A DNA stretch of 64,000 nucleotides from Hansfordia pulvinata (lineage: Eukaryota > Ascomycota > Sordariomycetes > Xylariales), in NCBI GenBank assembly GCA_006538405.1, contig BJKQ01000006.1:2317001-2381000 (forward strand), given 5' to 3'. This document shows positions 22,796 through 34,147 of the stretch, in pieces. The notes under the pieces are model-generated. The model searched no databases, had not been told where the DNA came from, and saw only the letters and a program-made list of their open reading frames with translations. Numbering within the stretch: position 1 is the stretch's first letter; every line of letters begins with the position of its first letter. Position numbers and translations under genes: made by a program.

Positions 22796-23460
22796 TGATG
22801 GCCCGGCGACGGCCAACGGCCATCGGAGGCGCGGGCCCTCTGGGGAGCTTGCAGCCTGTCTTTCTGCACCCCTGCGAAGCACACGTCATGTTAGCTGAGA
22901 TAAATGTTGAACTCTTGGATATGCCATGGACTACGTCAAGTTGTAGTCGTGTGCATGTGTGTGAGTGTGTGTGAGTGTGTGTGTTTGTGTGCGTGCGTGT
23001 GTATGTAAAGCAACCGAGAACCAACTCACCGATTGATTGACCAAGAAGGATCAGGAGAGACTCGCCAAAGGTCAGAATACGTACGGAGCCCACACAAATC
23101 GGGCCCGCGTGCCGTCGGTCGTCTCTAGAACGATAATGTTGCTTCTCCATCCACGATCCACGAGGCAAGTCTTCTGCGCAAACATAGGACTGCCGTCGTA
23201 GTGTATCTGTCTCTGTCAGGGGTGGGGAGTGACTCGCCCGCGGCGCCCGATGCACGCCAACAGCGGGTGATGTGTGGAAGCGAACACATAAGTTTCCTCA
23301 TGACCCGCGCCCCTCCAGGGATCCGTCTCCCCGAGATACACAACTTCCCTCCTCTTCTCATCTCCTTCACAACGCAATACTCACTCACATCTCCGCACCC
23401 CGCAGTCCGCACCGGCGCCGACTCGCGCCCGCAACTCAAAGTCTTCAATCCAGGCTTACC
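22796..23460. other. Intergenic spacer with GT-rich tract
   Basis: Contains an imperfect (TG)n tract at about 22949-23006 in the 3' region of the preceding gene. No coding sequence supported; the last 250 bp are probably the promoter and leader of the next gene. Confidence 0.5.
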
Positions 23461-24333
23461 ATGGCCCCCGTTAGCGACAGGGAACATCTTCGTGCACATC
23501 CACCACCACAACCAGGAACTACTGCAACGACAAACACGTTCAAGATGACGCCGGAGCTAGAGCGCGTCCGCGCCGAGGGCCGTTCCTACCACCCTCTCAT
23601 CCCCCGCGAGGCGCGCACCAGTCGCACCCCCGACGGCCCGAGCCCCGCGTGGTGGGACGGCGCAGCCGCGGCCCTGCCGGCACTCGACGACGCGGCAGGC
23701 ATCCTCGACTTCCTCGGGCTCGACAGCAGCGCCGGCCCCGACTCCGTCTCGGCCTGGGTCCTCGCGCGGTACGCCCAGAAATACGGCCCGGCGCCGGCAA
23801 ACCTGCCGGATCCTCTCTGCGAGAACCACGCGCCCGCGGGCGCCCTGGAGCACTGGCGCTTCCCTTTGCTATGGAGGTTATTTGGGTGCTACACCGAGCT
23901 GGACACCGGGGGTCCAGAGGTGGAGGGCGAGGAGGAATGGGATGAGGAGTCTAGATATGGTTAGCCCCCTGTTGATTTTCTTTCAATCTCTTCTTCTTCA
24001 TTTCCTTCTTCCCTCTCCTCCTTAGGGAGCAGCTCTCAAGCCTGAATACTTTAAGCTCATTGGGCTGGGGAAAACGGCACTGACTAGGTAGGAACATCAG
24101 AGGTCTACATCCGCGGCGGCCTGCGACAGGGCCTGCGGCCCGAGTTCGCCGTCTTCTGCGGCATGCACGAGTCGGAGCCCCGATACACGCCGTTCCGCGC
24201 CGAGCGCCACTATTGCGAGCCCTGGCATCAGCATGCCGACGATATTGTACGCGACAACCTGGGGAGGCTTGAGTCCTTGTGGAACCAGATGCTAGAGCAC
24301 GGCGAAGGAGGGGCAGCGCAGGTTTGCGTGTAG
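23461..24333 (+). CDS. Uncharacterised acidic protein (two exons)
   Basis: Exons 23461-23959 and 24101-24333 give 243 residues; a second in-frame ATG at 23545 could be the true start. The intron begins GTTAGC and ends AACATCAG, and the joined frame is open to a stop at 24331-24333. The N-terminus is Pro/Thr-rich. The middle has PAWWDGAAAALPALDDAAGI and a Trp/Leu-rich LEHWRFPLLWRLFGCYTELD. Exon 2 reads EVYIRGGLRQGLRPEFAVFC and has four cysteines overall in the protein's second half. No signal peptide or membrane helix. I do not recognise the family; the consistent splice phase and protein-like second exon are the main evidence for a real gene. Confidence 0.55.
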
Positions 24334-26298
24334 ATTGGCGGTCGGGCTGCGGACAAGGTGGCGATGGAGAGAGAGCTGAGAGAGCTGAACGAGAGCTGAA
24401 CAACTGAAAGATTGGCATTGCGGAGGCGACGAGGACGGCCAAGTTGACAGCAGCCACGCCTGCGGGTGGAACAAGCCGAAATCCTCTCAGCAGGGCAACC
24501 TAAGTCAATATCCTGGCTGCGGGGTGGGGCTTTGGAAACTTGTAAGTGTACTCGTAGGGGGGTACCTATTGTGGTTCTGGGGCTTGCTACACGGGGAAAA
24601 AGAAACTAAGAAAAACTTGACCTCTTTAACCTGCCATAGTTGATTTGAGGATTAGGTAACCCTGTCCGCGCCGAGAGCCGGCGTGGCCGTGACTGCACAA
24701 CGGGTGGCAAGACCTCAGTCCTCGGGCAACTCGGCAAAAGCACGCCCGTGCGGTTATACACCTCCGTCGCTCTCTGTGTCTCCCAGCGACTGCGCATGTT
24801 GCGGGTGCATTGTGAGTTGATCACGCCTTGCGACATCCCTTATCGTGGCAAGAATGCTGGAGACAAAAATAGCGGTGGGTATTGACGGGTGTACTCGTAT
24901 ACCAGCCGCAAACCGCAGTTCAACTGTGCTATGTTTAGTAATCAGCCAAAGGACTTGGTGACTTGCATTAGGTGCCTCCAAGCCGGAAACTGCCGAGTCC
25001 ATACCTTTTGAGTTCGAAGACTGTGTGCAGTCAGAAATCGGCAAAGTTGAAGGGAAGAAGACCTTTGTCTTGAGGGGCAATCTTAAAAGAAGTTGGGAAG
25101 CACCGATCTCTTCGTTTTCTCCCGAGACGTGAATGGCGACAGCCTCTTCTAGGTAATGCGACGATGCCTCGCTGCTGGCGTGACCTGCTACGCCGCTCAT
25201 GGTCTGTAAACTGGACACGCCAGCCCGTCCATCTTTAGGTACCATGTAGAAATACAGCACAGATCCATCCCAACGGCTCTGTCTTTGCCGATATAGCCGT
25301 ATGTTGCGAATCGAACTTATGCCAAGGCCTACGGTCCAAGCCAGGGTCGAGTGCCGACTGAACGCACAAGTTAGCCACCTGTGCACAACACGCTACTGGT
25401 AAGATCGCGCGACAATTCATCGGTAGTCGGTGCGCGCATCGCTTCGAGTTTATCTGAACCTGTTCCCAAGGTCAGCTGCACAGAGCTTCACCGGTCGGGT
25501 TTTGACGAAGCCGAATGCTCCAGGACATATTGGCCAACCAAGATGATAGCGAGCGTTTGCCACGTTGGAAAGTTAGACAAGCTTGGCCAAGTGTCACTTC
25601 CCGTCTGAAGCCGGACCGATGATACCTTCAGTAGTACAATCACAAGCGACCTGGCACGATTTTGGTCTCTTGCTGCCTTCTCACCTCACTCTCTTTGGCT
25701 TTCATTCCAACGGGATTAGCCAGGATATAAAGCCCTCGGGAGGGTGTCCCGCTCGTGGTAGGATGAATGACTGCTTACGCCGCCGTTGAAGGATTATGTC
25801 TTGCTTCTAAGCCACCATTGACTGACAGGTAGGCGAGAGTCTTGTGTGACTTGCTTGACGTTGCCGTACTGAGACAAGAAACTTCTTTGACACCGGAATC
25901 AAGATCGAGGATCCTTGGACGTTAGGAGAGACATCGTACAAATGAGAGTGGACTGTCTTCACCTTGTTGAGGCCAATAAGAAAAGAGCACAAAGCCGTCA
26001 GGGTCGCTGGCGAGTCTGAGTCTTCAGCAGTGTCAGCCATCTCGTTCGAAACTGAATCTTGGTCTTCTTAGGCGAGATAGGCTGGGACAATTAGTGCGAC
26101 TCTGCTCGACTGGAAGCCAGCAGGTTCAAGCTCATACTCAGTGGCTTGAATCCCGCGCATAAAAGGTCCATCCAGCCGACAAAGATGAAGATGGCTCGAC
26201 CGATCACGACGGTCGGATGATCTGAGTATCTTGATGCATCCGATCAATCGCAATCCACTTCCGGCAGACCTTCGTACTTGCCAGCGCCGAACCGCAAC
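24334..26298. other. 1.97-kb spacer, possible degraded gene on the minus strand
   Basis: No intact gene seen. Two minus-strand frames, 26040-25807 and 25386-24754, are less GC-rich than the surrounding genes. The first contains SPATLTALCSFLIGLNKVK, loosely like the N-terminal helical domain of fungal STAND/NLR proteins. The frames do not join into one protein, so at most this is a relic. Confidence 0.35.
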
Positions 26299-27200
26299 AT
26301 GGCCCGAATCATGATTCTTTACCTCCAAATCTTGACTCTCTTGAACCCCGGGCCGGCCCTGGCCGGTGGGGCTTCAGGTTCGCTCGCCTTAGCACGCCGC
26401 GCCGCGCCCGTCGTCTACCCTGGGGCTGGGGGCCCTTGTGCCAACGAGTTTCGGTACTCCAACTTCGACGTCCTGAACAATAAGGACGACAGGAAGCACG
26501 TCCAGGCGATCCACGACGCCTTCTGCCTAGGCTTCGGCCGCTGGTGGCTTCTGGGGTTGCCGTGGCCCAGGATCAGGACGGGACCGTCTTTAGGCGCTAC
26601 TTTCCAGACGGCACAGAGGCAAAGACGAACTTGACGGGGGTGCTGAACCTTCTCGTCGACACGGCGAACAACGGAACGACTCCCAAACCGATCACGGCCG
26701 ACATGATCATTGACAGCAACGACTTCACAGGGGCGTGCAAGCGCAACAAGGAGACTGTCGGGTACACGGACGTCGATCCCAACGATGGTGGCCGGGAGAA
26801 GACGCACCTGTGCAAGAAGGCGTACGACCCCGAGACGCTGCCGTCGGACAACAAATGCCGCAAGTTGCACGACGAACCGGACAAAAATATGGACAGCCTG
26901 GCACGCGTGCTGCTTCACCGTATGCTGATGTATGGGTCAGTAGCCAGCAACAACGGCGGGGTGGGCAACATCGGCAACGCAGTCAACAACGACGGACTCG
27001 GCGCGTACTACCCACAGCGGGCACATGCGCTGGTGCGGGAGAAGCCGAGCGAAAGCCAGGTCAATGCCGACAGCTATGCGTGGCTGGCTGCCAATGCTTA
27101 CTACAAGTATGTGTGCACTCGGCAGGGTGAGACGCCCAAGAACAACGGCAACTTCGAGGAGCCGGAGCCGTACAAGCCGGGCCACCCGGGGGACGACTAG
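26299..27200 (+). CDS. Secreted M35-like (aspzincin) protein with a degenerate zinc motif; frameshifted
   Basis: Starts MARIMILYLQILTLLNPG at 26299, a signal peptide ending near ALAGG. The body has the layout of fungal aspzincin/lysine-specific metallo-endopeptidase-like proteins: a VQAIHDAF helix, then FRRYFPDG, paired cysteines (GACKRNK, THLCKKAY, NKCRKLH), then LLHRMLMYG and finally SQVNADSYAWLAANAYYKYV. Where active enzymes carry HExxH this protein has HRMLM, so both the catalytic Glu and the second zinc His are replaced; it is probably a non-catalytic relative. The N-terminal part and the body lie in different frames, switching between about 26520 and 26548, where one G/C is probably missing. 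Restored length is about 300 residues. No intron is seen. Confidence 0.6.
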
Positions 27201-28970
27201 GGGTGGCGACTAATGGTGACGACCAGAGGAGATTGGTAGATTTGAATGTGGTTCTTTCCGTGATGCGGAGGGAGTAGGCAGGGGCTTTTCGGTAGTCGCG
27301 CAGTCTCTGTCTTTTTCCGTGGGCTTCATGTGAGGAGGATGTTGTCTGTGAATTGAACGACGTCGAGTCGCAAGTCAGAGAGAGGAAACGAGACAGTGGG
27401 ACGAGGCAGATTTGTTACCGGATGGGCAGATTCTTGACTGGCAGAGCCTTTGGCCTCTGCACGTGGTTGGACACAGCCATCGCAGGTGGTAGTAGTCTGA
27501 CCGTTCACTCATTCATGACGAGAATACTCGAACGTAGGTAGCTCGATCTCGAAAACCAAATAAACCCAGTCGGACAGCCTGTCATGGCCGTCGTGGCTTG
27601 AAAGGGGAATCCTCGGTGGGACTCGTACGGCCGTGTGAAGAGTCGATGGGCAATCACATGCATCGAAGCCCCGCCAGCGGCGATGGTGAAGGAGAGAGAA
27701 TGACAGGGCAGCTTATTGAATAGTGGGATGGAACGGTTCAGCATGGCGCCTCGACCAAAGCTATATCGGACGCACCTGGGCCGCCGACTTGTGCCTTCCC
27801 TTACCTGCACTGGCCCGGGAAGCTGCCGACATCATCTTCGATTCGCAACCTGTCGAATGCGTTACATACCCTACGTGCACATGTAGTTAGGAGGTACCTT
27901 AGGTAAGATGACCTGTGCATAAACCTGATGTATTTGGTACGTCACGTAGGTCCATAAGGTAGACCGTCCTGATGCAGGTTGTTCAGGCCTCGCACCAGAT
28001 ACTTGTACGTCTCTTCTCGACGCGGGAAGTCGCCCGCAAGATGCCGAATGAAGCGCATCATCATGGCTGTGTCAGGTAGGAGCGTGTTTTCTGTTGAGGC
28101 TGGATGGGCCAATCAGCGGTCTGCCAGCACAGCACCGAGACAGGGTCTGCGGGTGGACGGACCCACCTACCCCTCCCCGCGGTTGCCCAAAGGAGATCAA
28201 GAGGGGAGACGAATATTAGGGGTAGGTACGACCCAGCTGGTCGAGTCCAGTATCTACGGCACCGTATGTACCTTAGGTAGTGCAACCTCCATCTGGGGTA
28301 CGGCACTCGCGCGCACGTTCTTCCATGCTGCCTGGACCTCAAGCACTGGACGAAGTGTGGAGGCAAGGCAACATGGAACGCGGTTCGGTGGAGGGTGAGG
28401 TCGATGCTGTCGAGCGACTGGAGGCAATCATCAAATGCCTTCCCAGCATGATGACAATAACCCGCACAGAGGCCTGCGGGCGTCCTCGAGGTCACGTCAG
28501 CAGCCAGGATCACCCGGGTTCGGGTTATAGGGCCAACCACATCCACGTCCGTTCTGATGGGGCGGCATCTGTGGCCGGCCTACCTCGGGGTCGGTCGGCC
28601 AGCTTCTATTCCCCGGCCGGCTCTTCTGCTAGCGGGGGAGCACATGGGGATGGATGGGAAGGGAGTCTACCTAACCTGACAATGGCTTGTCAAGGTACCA
28701 CCGAGAGGTACGAGTACCAGCGCGTAACGATGGAACCAGGTGTTGGCGTCAACTGATGTTGTTTTGTTAGCACGGGGATGGTATTAAACGTGGAGACCTC
28801 CCTAGCTGCTGCTCCTCACCCTCGAACCTCTCTCTCTCTCTTATCGTACGTAGCCTAGCCTATCCGAAAATACCCCTCCATCAACAATACAATTCCAACC
28901 ACCGCCACAGCATCACCGCCCCTACTTACCTCTTACCACCAACAACACAGCAGCAATCGCCGCCGCCGCC
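27201..28970. other. 1.77-kb spacer with palindromic motifs and ACBP promoter
   Basis: No supported gene; ORFs at 27979-28398 and 28280-28756 look accidental. GTACCTTAGGTA-type motifs at 27892-27907 and 28268-28280. The last 170 bp are C/A-rich leader of the acyl-CoA-binding protein. Confidence 0.5.
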
Positions 28971-29608
28971 ATGTCTACCCAGAACCCCGTCTTCAACAAG
29001 GCCACCCAGGACTCGGCCAAGCTGACCACCAAGCCCGGCTCCAACGACCTGCTCGAGCTCTACGGTACGCCCCGGCACCCCACCACCCCCAACCGCGCAC
29101 CCGCCCGCCACCACGCGCCACCACGCCCACCACCTCCAGACTGCTGTTCACCTGCGAGCCTCCCCCCGCTGACCTCCCCCAAGCTCTTTTCAAGGTTGCC
29201 CACGGCGAGGACTTCTCCAAGGCCACCGTTCCCGGCACGTTTGACCTCAAGGTAAGTCCGCTGTCGCCGCTGCCAACTCGACGTGATGCATCCCCCCTCC
29301 CTCCCCCCCTTTTTCTCCTCCAACTTCCCCCAAGCGCCGACCCCGCCTCCTCTTCCCCGCCCCTCACGACCCTTTGTTTCCTGCGCCGGGCAGCCGTCTA
29401 CGGGCAAGGCTCACGAGAGCCGACCGCTTGCTGACTCTTTCCACCCCCCACCCATCAGGGCAAGGCCAAGTACAACGCCTGGAAGGCCAAGCACGAGGAG
29501 GGCTGCACCCCTGAGCTGGCCCAGGAGCAATACATCGCCAAGGTTGAGGCGCTCAAGACTTCCTGCGGCTTCGACGAGAACAAGGTCCCCGAGGCTGTCG
29601 GTAAATAG
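28971..29608 (+). CDS. Acyl-CoA-binding protein
   Basis: Exons 28971-29064, 29184-29251 and 29459-29608 encode 103 residues, the normal size for a stand-alone ACBP. Exon 2 supplies ALFKVAHGEDF and exon 3 begins at the hallmark GKAKYNAWKAK, whose Lys and Trp residues contact the acyl-CoA. The last helix is EQYIAKVEALK. ACBP binds medium- and long-chain acyl-CoA esters in the cytosol and buffers them for lipid synthesis and beta-oxidation. Both introns (119 and 207 bp) are C-rich on the coding strand with GTACGC/GTAAGT donors. The 68-nt middle exon and the intron positions are consistent with a single canonical isoform. Confidence 0.94.
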
Positions 29609-30085
29609 ACCACGGGCACAGGCTCGCCAATCAGTTAACGAATACATCGGTTTTCCACCTGGGAATACGGAGGTGCTGGCGCTCCCCCACGCATTAGGAC
29701 GCTCTGTCTGCGACAGGCCATTGATGCTGGCTGTCAATATTTCGCACCCCGCTCGAAGACACAATGAGCGGCGATGACCCTGTCAGTGGCATGCTGCAGG
29801 TGCAAGCAGCAGCGCATCGTGACGTAAAACCCGAATCACAGGTGCGCGAACCCTGTCAGAGCAGGCAGACGTATCTGCTCTTGAGCAAGGAAGACGCATT
29901 GCACATATGCAGCCGTCCCCCCTGTGGCTGCCAGTTCTTGGGTGTCGTGAATCGTGTGAGGTTTGTACGTGTCAGCTGCCATCTAGGCTTATCGCATGTC
30001 ACCCCATGTCATTGTAGTCGTCGCGACAACCCCCCGAAGAGCTTGTCTGGCTTGGTCCAAGTACACCTGATCCAACTGCTCAGAT
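29609..30085. other. Convergent spacer between ACBP and TDP1
   Basis: 477 bp holding both 3' regions. No gene or repeat seen. Confidence 0.5.
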
Positions 30086-32302
30086 TCACCACGTATTCCC
30101 CATCCAGTCCGGCTCACTGTAGTCCTTGGTCGCGACCCAAGGCTCCTCGGCCGGGCCGTACCTCTGCAGCGGCAGGTTGTACGGGACTTGCAGGCCCACC
30201 ACCGCCGCGGGCCCTCCTCCCTCCTCGTCGCCTCCGCCCCCTTCGCTGTGACCGACATCTCCGTCGTCGCGCCCGAAGGCGTCGGCCTCGGACGACACGG
30301 GCACCATCTGCGCGCCGCGGCCGCCGGGTGACGCGTCGTGGTCGCCCGCCAGGAGCGCCGGCCACACCAGCACGCCGACCTCCCAGGACGCGATGCGCAC
30401 GTCCCCCGCGGCGTCCACCGCCTCGCCCCACGCCTGTCGCGAGATGTTGGCCGACGTCAGCAGCGCCCACTCGATTGTGGTGCTGCTGCCGCCGCTGCGG
30501 GCCCGCGCCTCGGGCTGGTCGCTGTTGCAGCCGGGGCGCTGAGGCGGACGGCTCCAGCGCCACCGGGTGTATGTCTTGATGTGCGGCGCGGCGCGGGCGC
30601 GGCCGGCGTCGTGGCCAGAGCCGCTCGATCCCGTGTGGGCTGGGGGCCAAGGGGTTTCGGGTGGTTAGCTGGGGGGGATTCCTCTTGTTTCCTGGGGTTA
30701 GAGAGTGGGGAGGAGGGGGGGGGGGGGTCGGGCTGGGTCTGCTTGTGAAGAGGGAGAAAGAGAGAGAGAGATAGAGAGGAAGGAGAAAACTTACGGATCC
30801 CACGAGGGGCATCATTGGCCCAGTGGCAGAGCAGCGGCCGCAGGTACTGCAGCTGCCTGGCCTGCTGGGCCGACTGCGTCTTGGTGTGGATCGAGCCCCC
30901 GAGGCGTATCCGTCCAGCGAGCGGCGTATCTCGTCCGCCGTTGGGAAGATGATGCTGAGGCCCGGCTCCCTGGCTTTCTCTTTCTCTTTCCCTTTCTCCT
31001 TCCCGAGCCCAGCGTCTGCGCCGCCGGCGGCAGGATTGCCCCCCGCCAGCGCCCGGAGCAGCGTCCGCCGCAGCCAGGCGTCCGTCGGGCCCAGGGTGGC
31101 TATCGAGGAGACCTGCGCGACGATCTCGCACGCGGCGACCCCCTCCCCCTCCCCCGCGCCCGGATTTTCTGGCCCCTCGTCGCCCGCCGCAGCGGGGACG
31201 GCCCGCAGCGCCTCCGCCAGACCCGGCCAGCCCCAGCGCGTCCTTGTCGCGTCCGCGGCGGCGTCGTGCCGGCCCGGCACGCTGGCGACGAGCGCGGCGC
31301 GGACGCCCGAGAAGTCGTAGCGCGCCAGCTCGCGCTCCAGGGGGCCGCAGACGTCACCTCGGCGGGCGTTGTAGGCGCGCAGGTAGCTTAGGAGGTCGGT
31401 CTTGAAACGCTGGCCGCTGCCAACCGGGAGGGATGAGTAAGGGGGAGAGGCGGAGGAGGGGGGGGCTTTTGTCTCGAGAGGCAGCCGGGGGCTCAGCCAC
31501 GCGCCGTTGGTCATATTGGTCCAGTCCTTGGCGATCATGTTGGCCGTGTGAACGACGACCTGGGCCGTGTCGTCGCGCCGGAACAGCACCAGCATCTTGG
31601 TGTGGTGGGTGCCGAACATCTCGGGCATGAACGCCGTGTGCAGGCGGACGTTGCCGTGGCGGGATGCCTGTTGCTGTTCCGCAGGTCAGCGAACGGGTCA
31701 TGCCAGAGGAGGATGGCCGCAGTCAAGGGTCTGCTTTCGCGCGGTTCTCGAGCTGCATGTTCCCATGCTGTAGCTCTGGGGTGGGGAAGAGAGTCGGGCG
31801 TTACCTCGAGAGCCACGCGGTTGGGGTCCTCGCGCTTCCAGAACCCGTGGACGACGTGGACCTTGACGAGCGGGCGGACATCCGGATCCAGGTGCTGGAG
31901 GAGAAAGTCGACATCGTGCAGGTAGTTGAACTCCCAGCACTCCGAGAGGAGAGGGTCGCCGAGGATGTCGTGCAGCGAGATGGCGCCGGCGTTGTCCGCG
32001 GACGGCAGATCGCGGACCCTGGTGAGGCGGAAGGGCGACGGCCGGACCTCACGGCGGTGGCGGCGTCGACTGCCGCCGCAGGGACCGGGGCTGGGGCCAC
32101 GGCGGACCGGCGCCGGCCGTCCGCTCGGCTCCTGCCCCTGCTTCCTCGCCGGCGGGGGGCTGATGGGGCGGTCCAGGGAGCGGATGGAGCGGATCGGCGC
32201 CTCGGCCGGCGGCAGTGGCGCGTCGCGGCCGCCCTCGTCGGCGCTGTCCTCGGTCAGGTCGATGTCGACGCGTCGCCGCTTGGCAGGGTGTCCGGTGTCC
32301 AT
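30086..32302 (-). CDS. TDP1: Tyrosyl-DNA phosphodiesterase 1 (frameshifted)
   Basis: Exons 32302-31805, 31667-30795 and 30639-30086 encode about 641 residues. The N-terminus has a basic KRRR patch, an acidic SIM-like DIDLTED and a disordered linker. Catalytic motif 1 is GTHHTKMLVLF (His188, Lys190), followed by VVVHTANMIAKDWTNMTNG; motif 2 is APHIKTYTRW with EWALLTSANISRQAWGE. The protein ends EEPWVATKDYSEPDWMGNTW as in other fungal TDP1. TDP1 removes stalled topoisomerase I and other adducts from DNA 3' ends. At the run 30896-30900 (five C on the + strand) the frame is lost inside DGYASG, the motif before the HIKTY exon, and resumes one frame over. One base is probably missing. The last intron (30640-30794) contains G- and GA-rich repeats. 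Confidence 0.92.
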
Positions 32303-34147
32303 CGGGCACGTTGCGTTGCTGTTGCCGTCGGCGCCGCCAGAGGTGTGATCGCCAGACGGGGGCCGGCCTGTCAGGTGGTGACGGAGCCGACACTCCCGTT
32401 CGTTGATATCGGATGTCGAAGTGCGCAGGCTCGTAGCCTGGCTCGTACTTGGTGAGCCGGATCTTCGAGATCGTCGCCGTTTCAACGTGCCGGGGCCACT
32501 GCGGATTTGCAATGGGCCCCAAACCCAACGCTTTCCCCGGAATCCCAGATGCCCAGAACGCACGCGTACGAGATCTGGTGACGAGGGGTAGACCTGGCAC
32601 GTCTGGAGGCCTGGCTACAATCAGGAATGGATATGCTTCACTCGTCTTCCATGGTAGTGAGTTCCATAGTGAGTTCCAGGTCTGAAGCCACGAGTATCTC
32701 ATGGATAGTCGCCACTACAAGTCAGTACTTGGCGCTAGAGTGCTATCGCACGAACATTGGTGGAAACAGACTTCCAATGACAGCCGGGCCTGGCGCGGTT
32801 GAGAATTACCGCGCCGGGGTCTGGAATCCAGGGTCTACGTAAGGTACGAGTAGGTATCTACCTACGGCTTCCAGTTCGGGTACCGCAGTCGATGGAAGTT
32901 CTCGATACATCGCTGATTCCAGGACCAGTCCTATCAGGATGCACCTCCACACGCTTCAGTACGAGCAACTCCTCAGCCTGAAGTAACCACTACCTATACT
33001 AGATACCTGGTTGCAGCATCCACCGACGTACTCGCAGGTGCACACCAGGCATGGATTAGGTACTCGGACCAGGTCCCTGGAGGGCCCGGTCCATTGACTG
33101 ACCGGCCGAGCCACCGGCCCTCCCGTCGTAGTGAGCCGTCTACAGACTGGAAGAAAATGTAGGACCCTGATATATATGTCTAGAGGAGCACGTGCTCGGG
33201 AGGCCTGTATCTACCATCCAATGCAGGTGTGCGTCAGGGAGCTACGGATGTCAGGACGAGAGGTAGGTGGTGGCCCGGGGCTCACCCTCAATCGATTGGA
33301 CGGAGGGAGTCCAGCTGTCGTCCCACCCCATCATCCACGAATGGACGAGTACGGTAGGTACCTACGGTATCCATGTACCTAAGGTACCGTAGGTCCACTG
33401 CCTCCATGTTGGAACCCTTTCCAAAGTTTTCAGGGGCCAGGCAGAAGTGCCCCAGTATCTCTGGCCTAGGGCTATCGCCCCGTCACATCCGTAGAGATAC
33501 CGCGAGCGTAGCCGCATCTGCGGGCTCCAGTAGGCGCTATCCCATCAGCGTCAGGTCCCTGTACTTGGAGTGCTCCTGCCCTCTGCAGCCAATGCACCCG
33601 CCTCGTATCGACTCGAATTCTCAGGTGCCGCCTCTTCGCCGGGCTACCTGTCCAATTTTGTTGTTAGTGAGCTGAAGAGGACAGCCGCCTTCCCTTCTCC
33701 CACTCCTCCTCTTCTGGCTCGAGCAAACCCGCCGGCCTCGACGATCCGGACGCGACCTCGACCGCCACGACGACACGGCGCCCGCCCTCGACTGCCTCCG
33801 CCCTCCGCACCATACCGCACCACACCACACTGCACTGCACGGCACTGCACTGCACCGTCCCTCGCCTTTCGTGCGACGGTCCCATTGCTTCTGACTGCGC
33901 ATCCACGGCCTCCCACTCCGATGCCCTATACGCGGTGACGCGAGTCCACTCCGCCTCCTATTTCCTTGCCCTCCTCTCGCCATCCACATCGACCTTGTCA
34001 TCGCTGTCGTCCGCCCCGTGCGCCCGGTCATCACTTCAGACGTCGTCGTCGCCCTTGCTCCTCAGCGGTCACTCTTTCCCGTCACCTTCCTGCTGCTCAC
34101 GTTCCCGGTTTCGCCCTCGATTGGTCCGTGTCGCCGCCGCCGCCACA
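32303..34147. promoter_or_regulatory. Divergent promoter region of TDP1 and the EPS1-like gene, rich in palindromes
   Basis: 1.85 kb without a supported gene. The middle carries clustered palindromic motifs (32836-32870 and 33350-33395, including GTAGGTACCTAC). The last 450 bp are strongly pyrimidine-rich on the + strand, including repeated CACTGCA units near 33825-33855, and are probably the 5' leader of the EPS1-like gene. Confidence 0.5.

Noticed and set aside
28280..28756. 158-codon ORF before ACBP
   Set aside because: No domain and overlaps palindromic spacer motifs; probably accidental.
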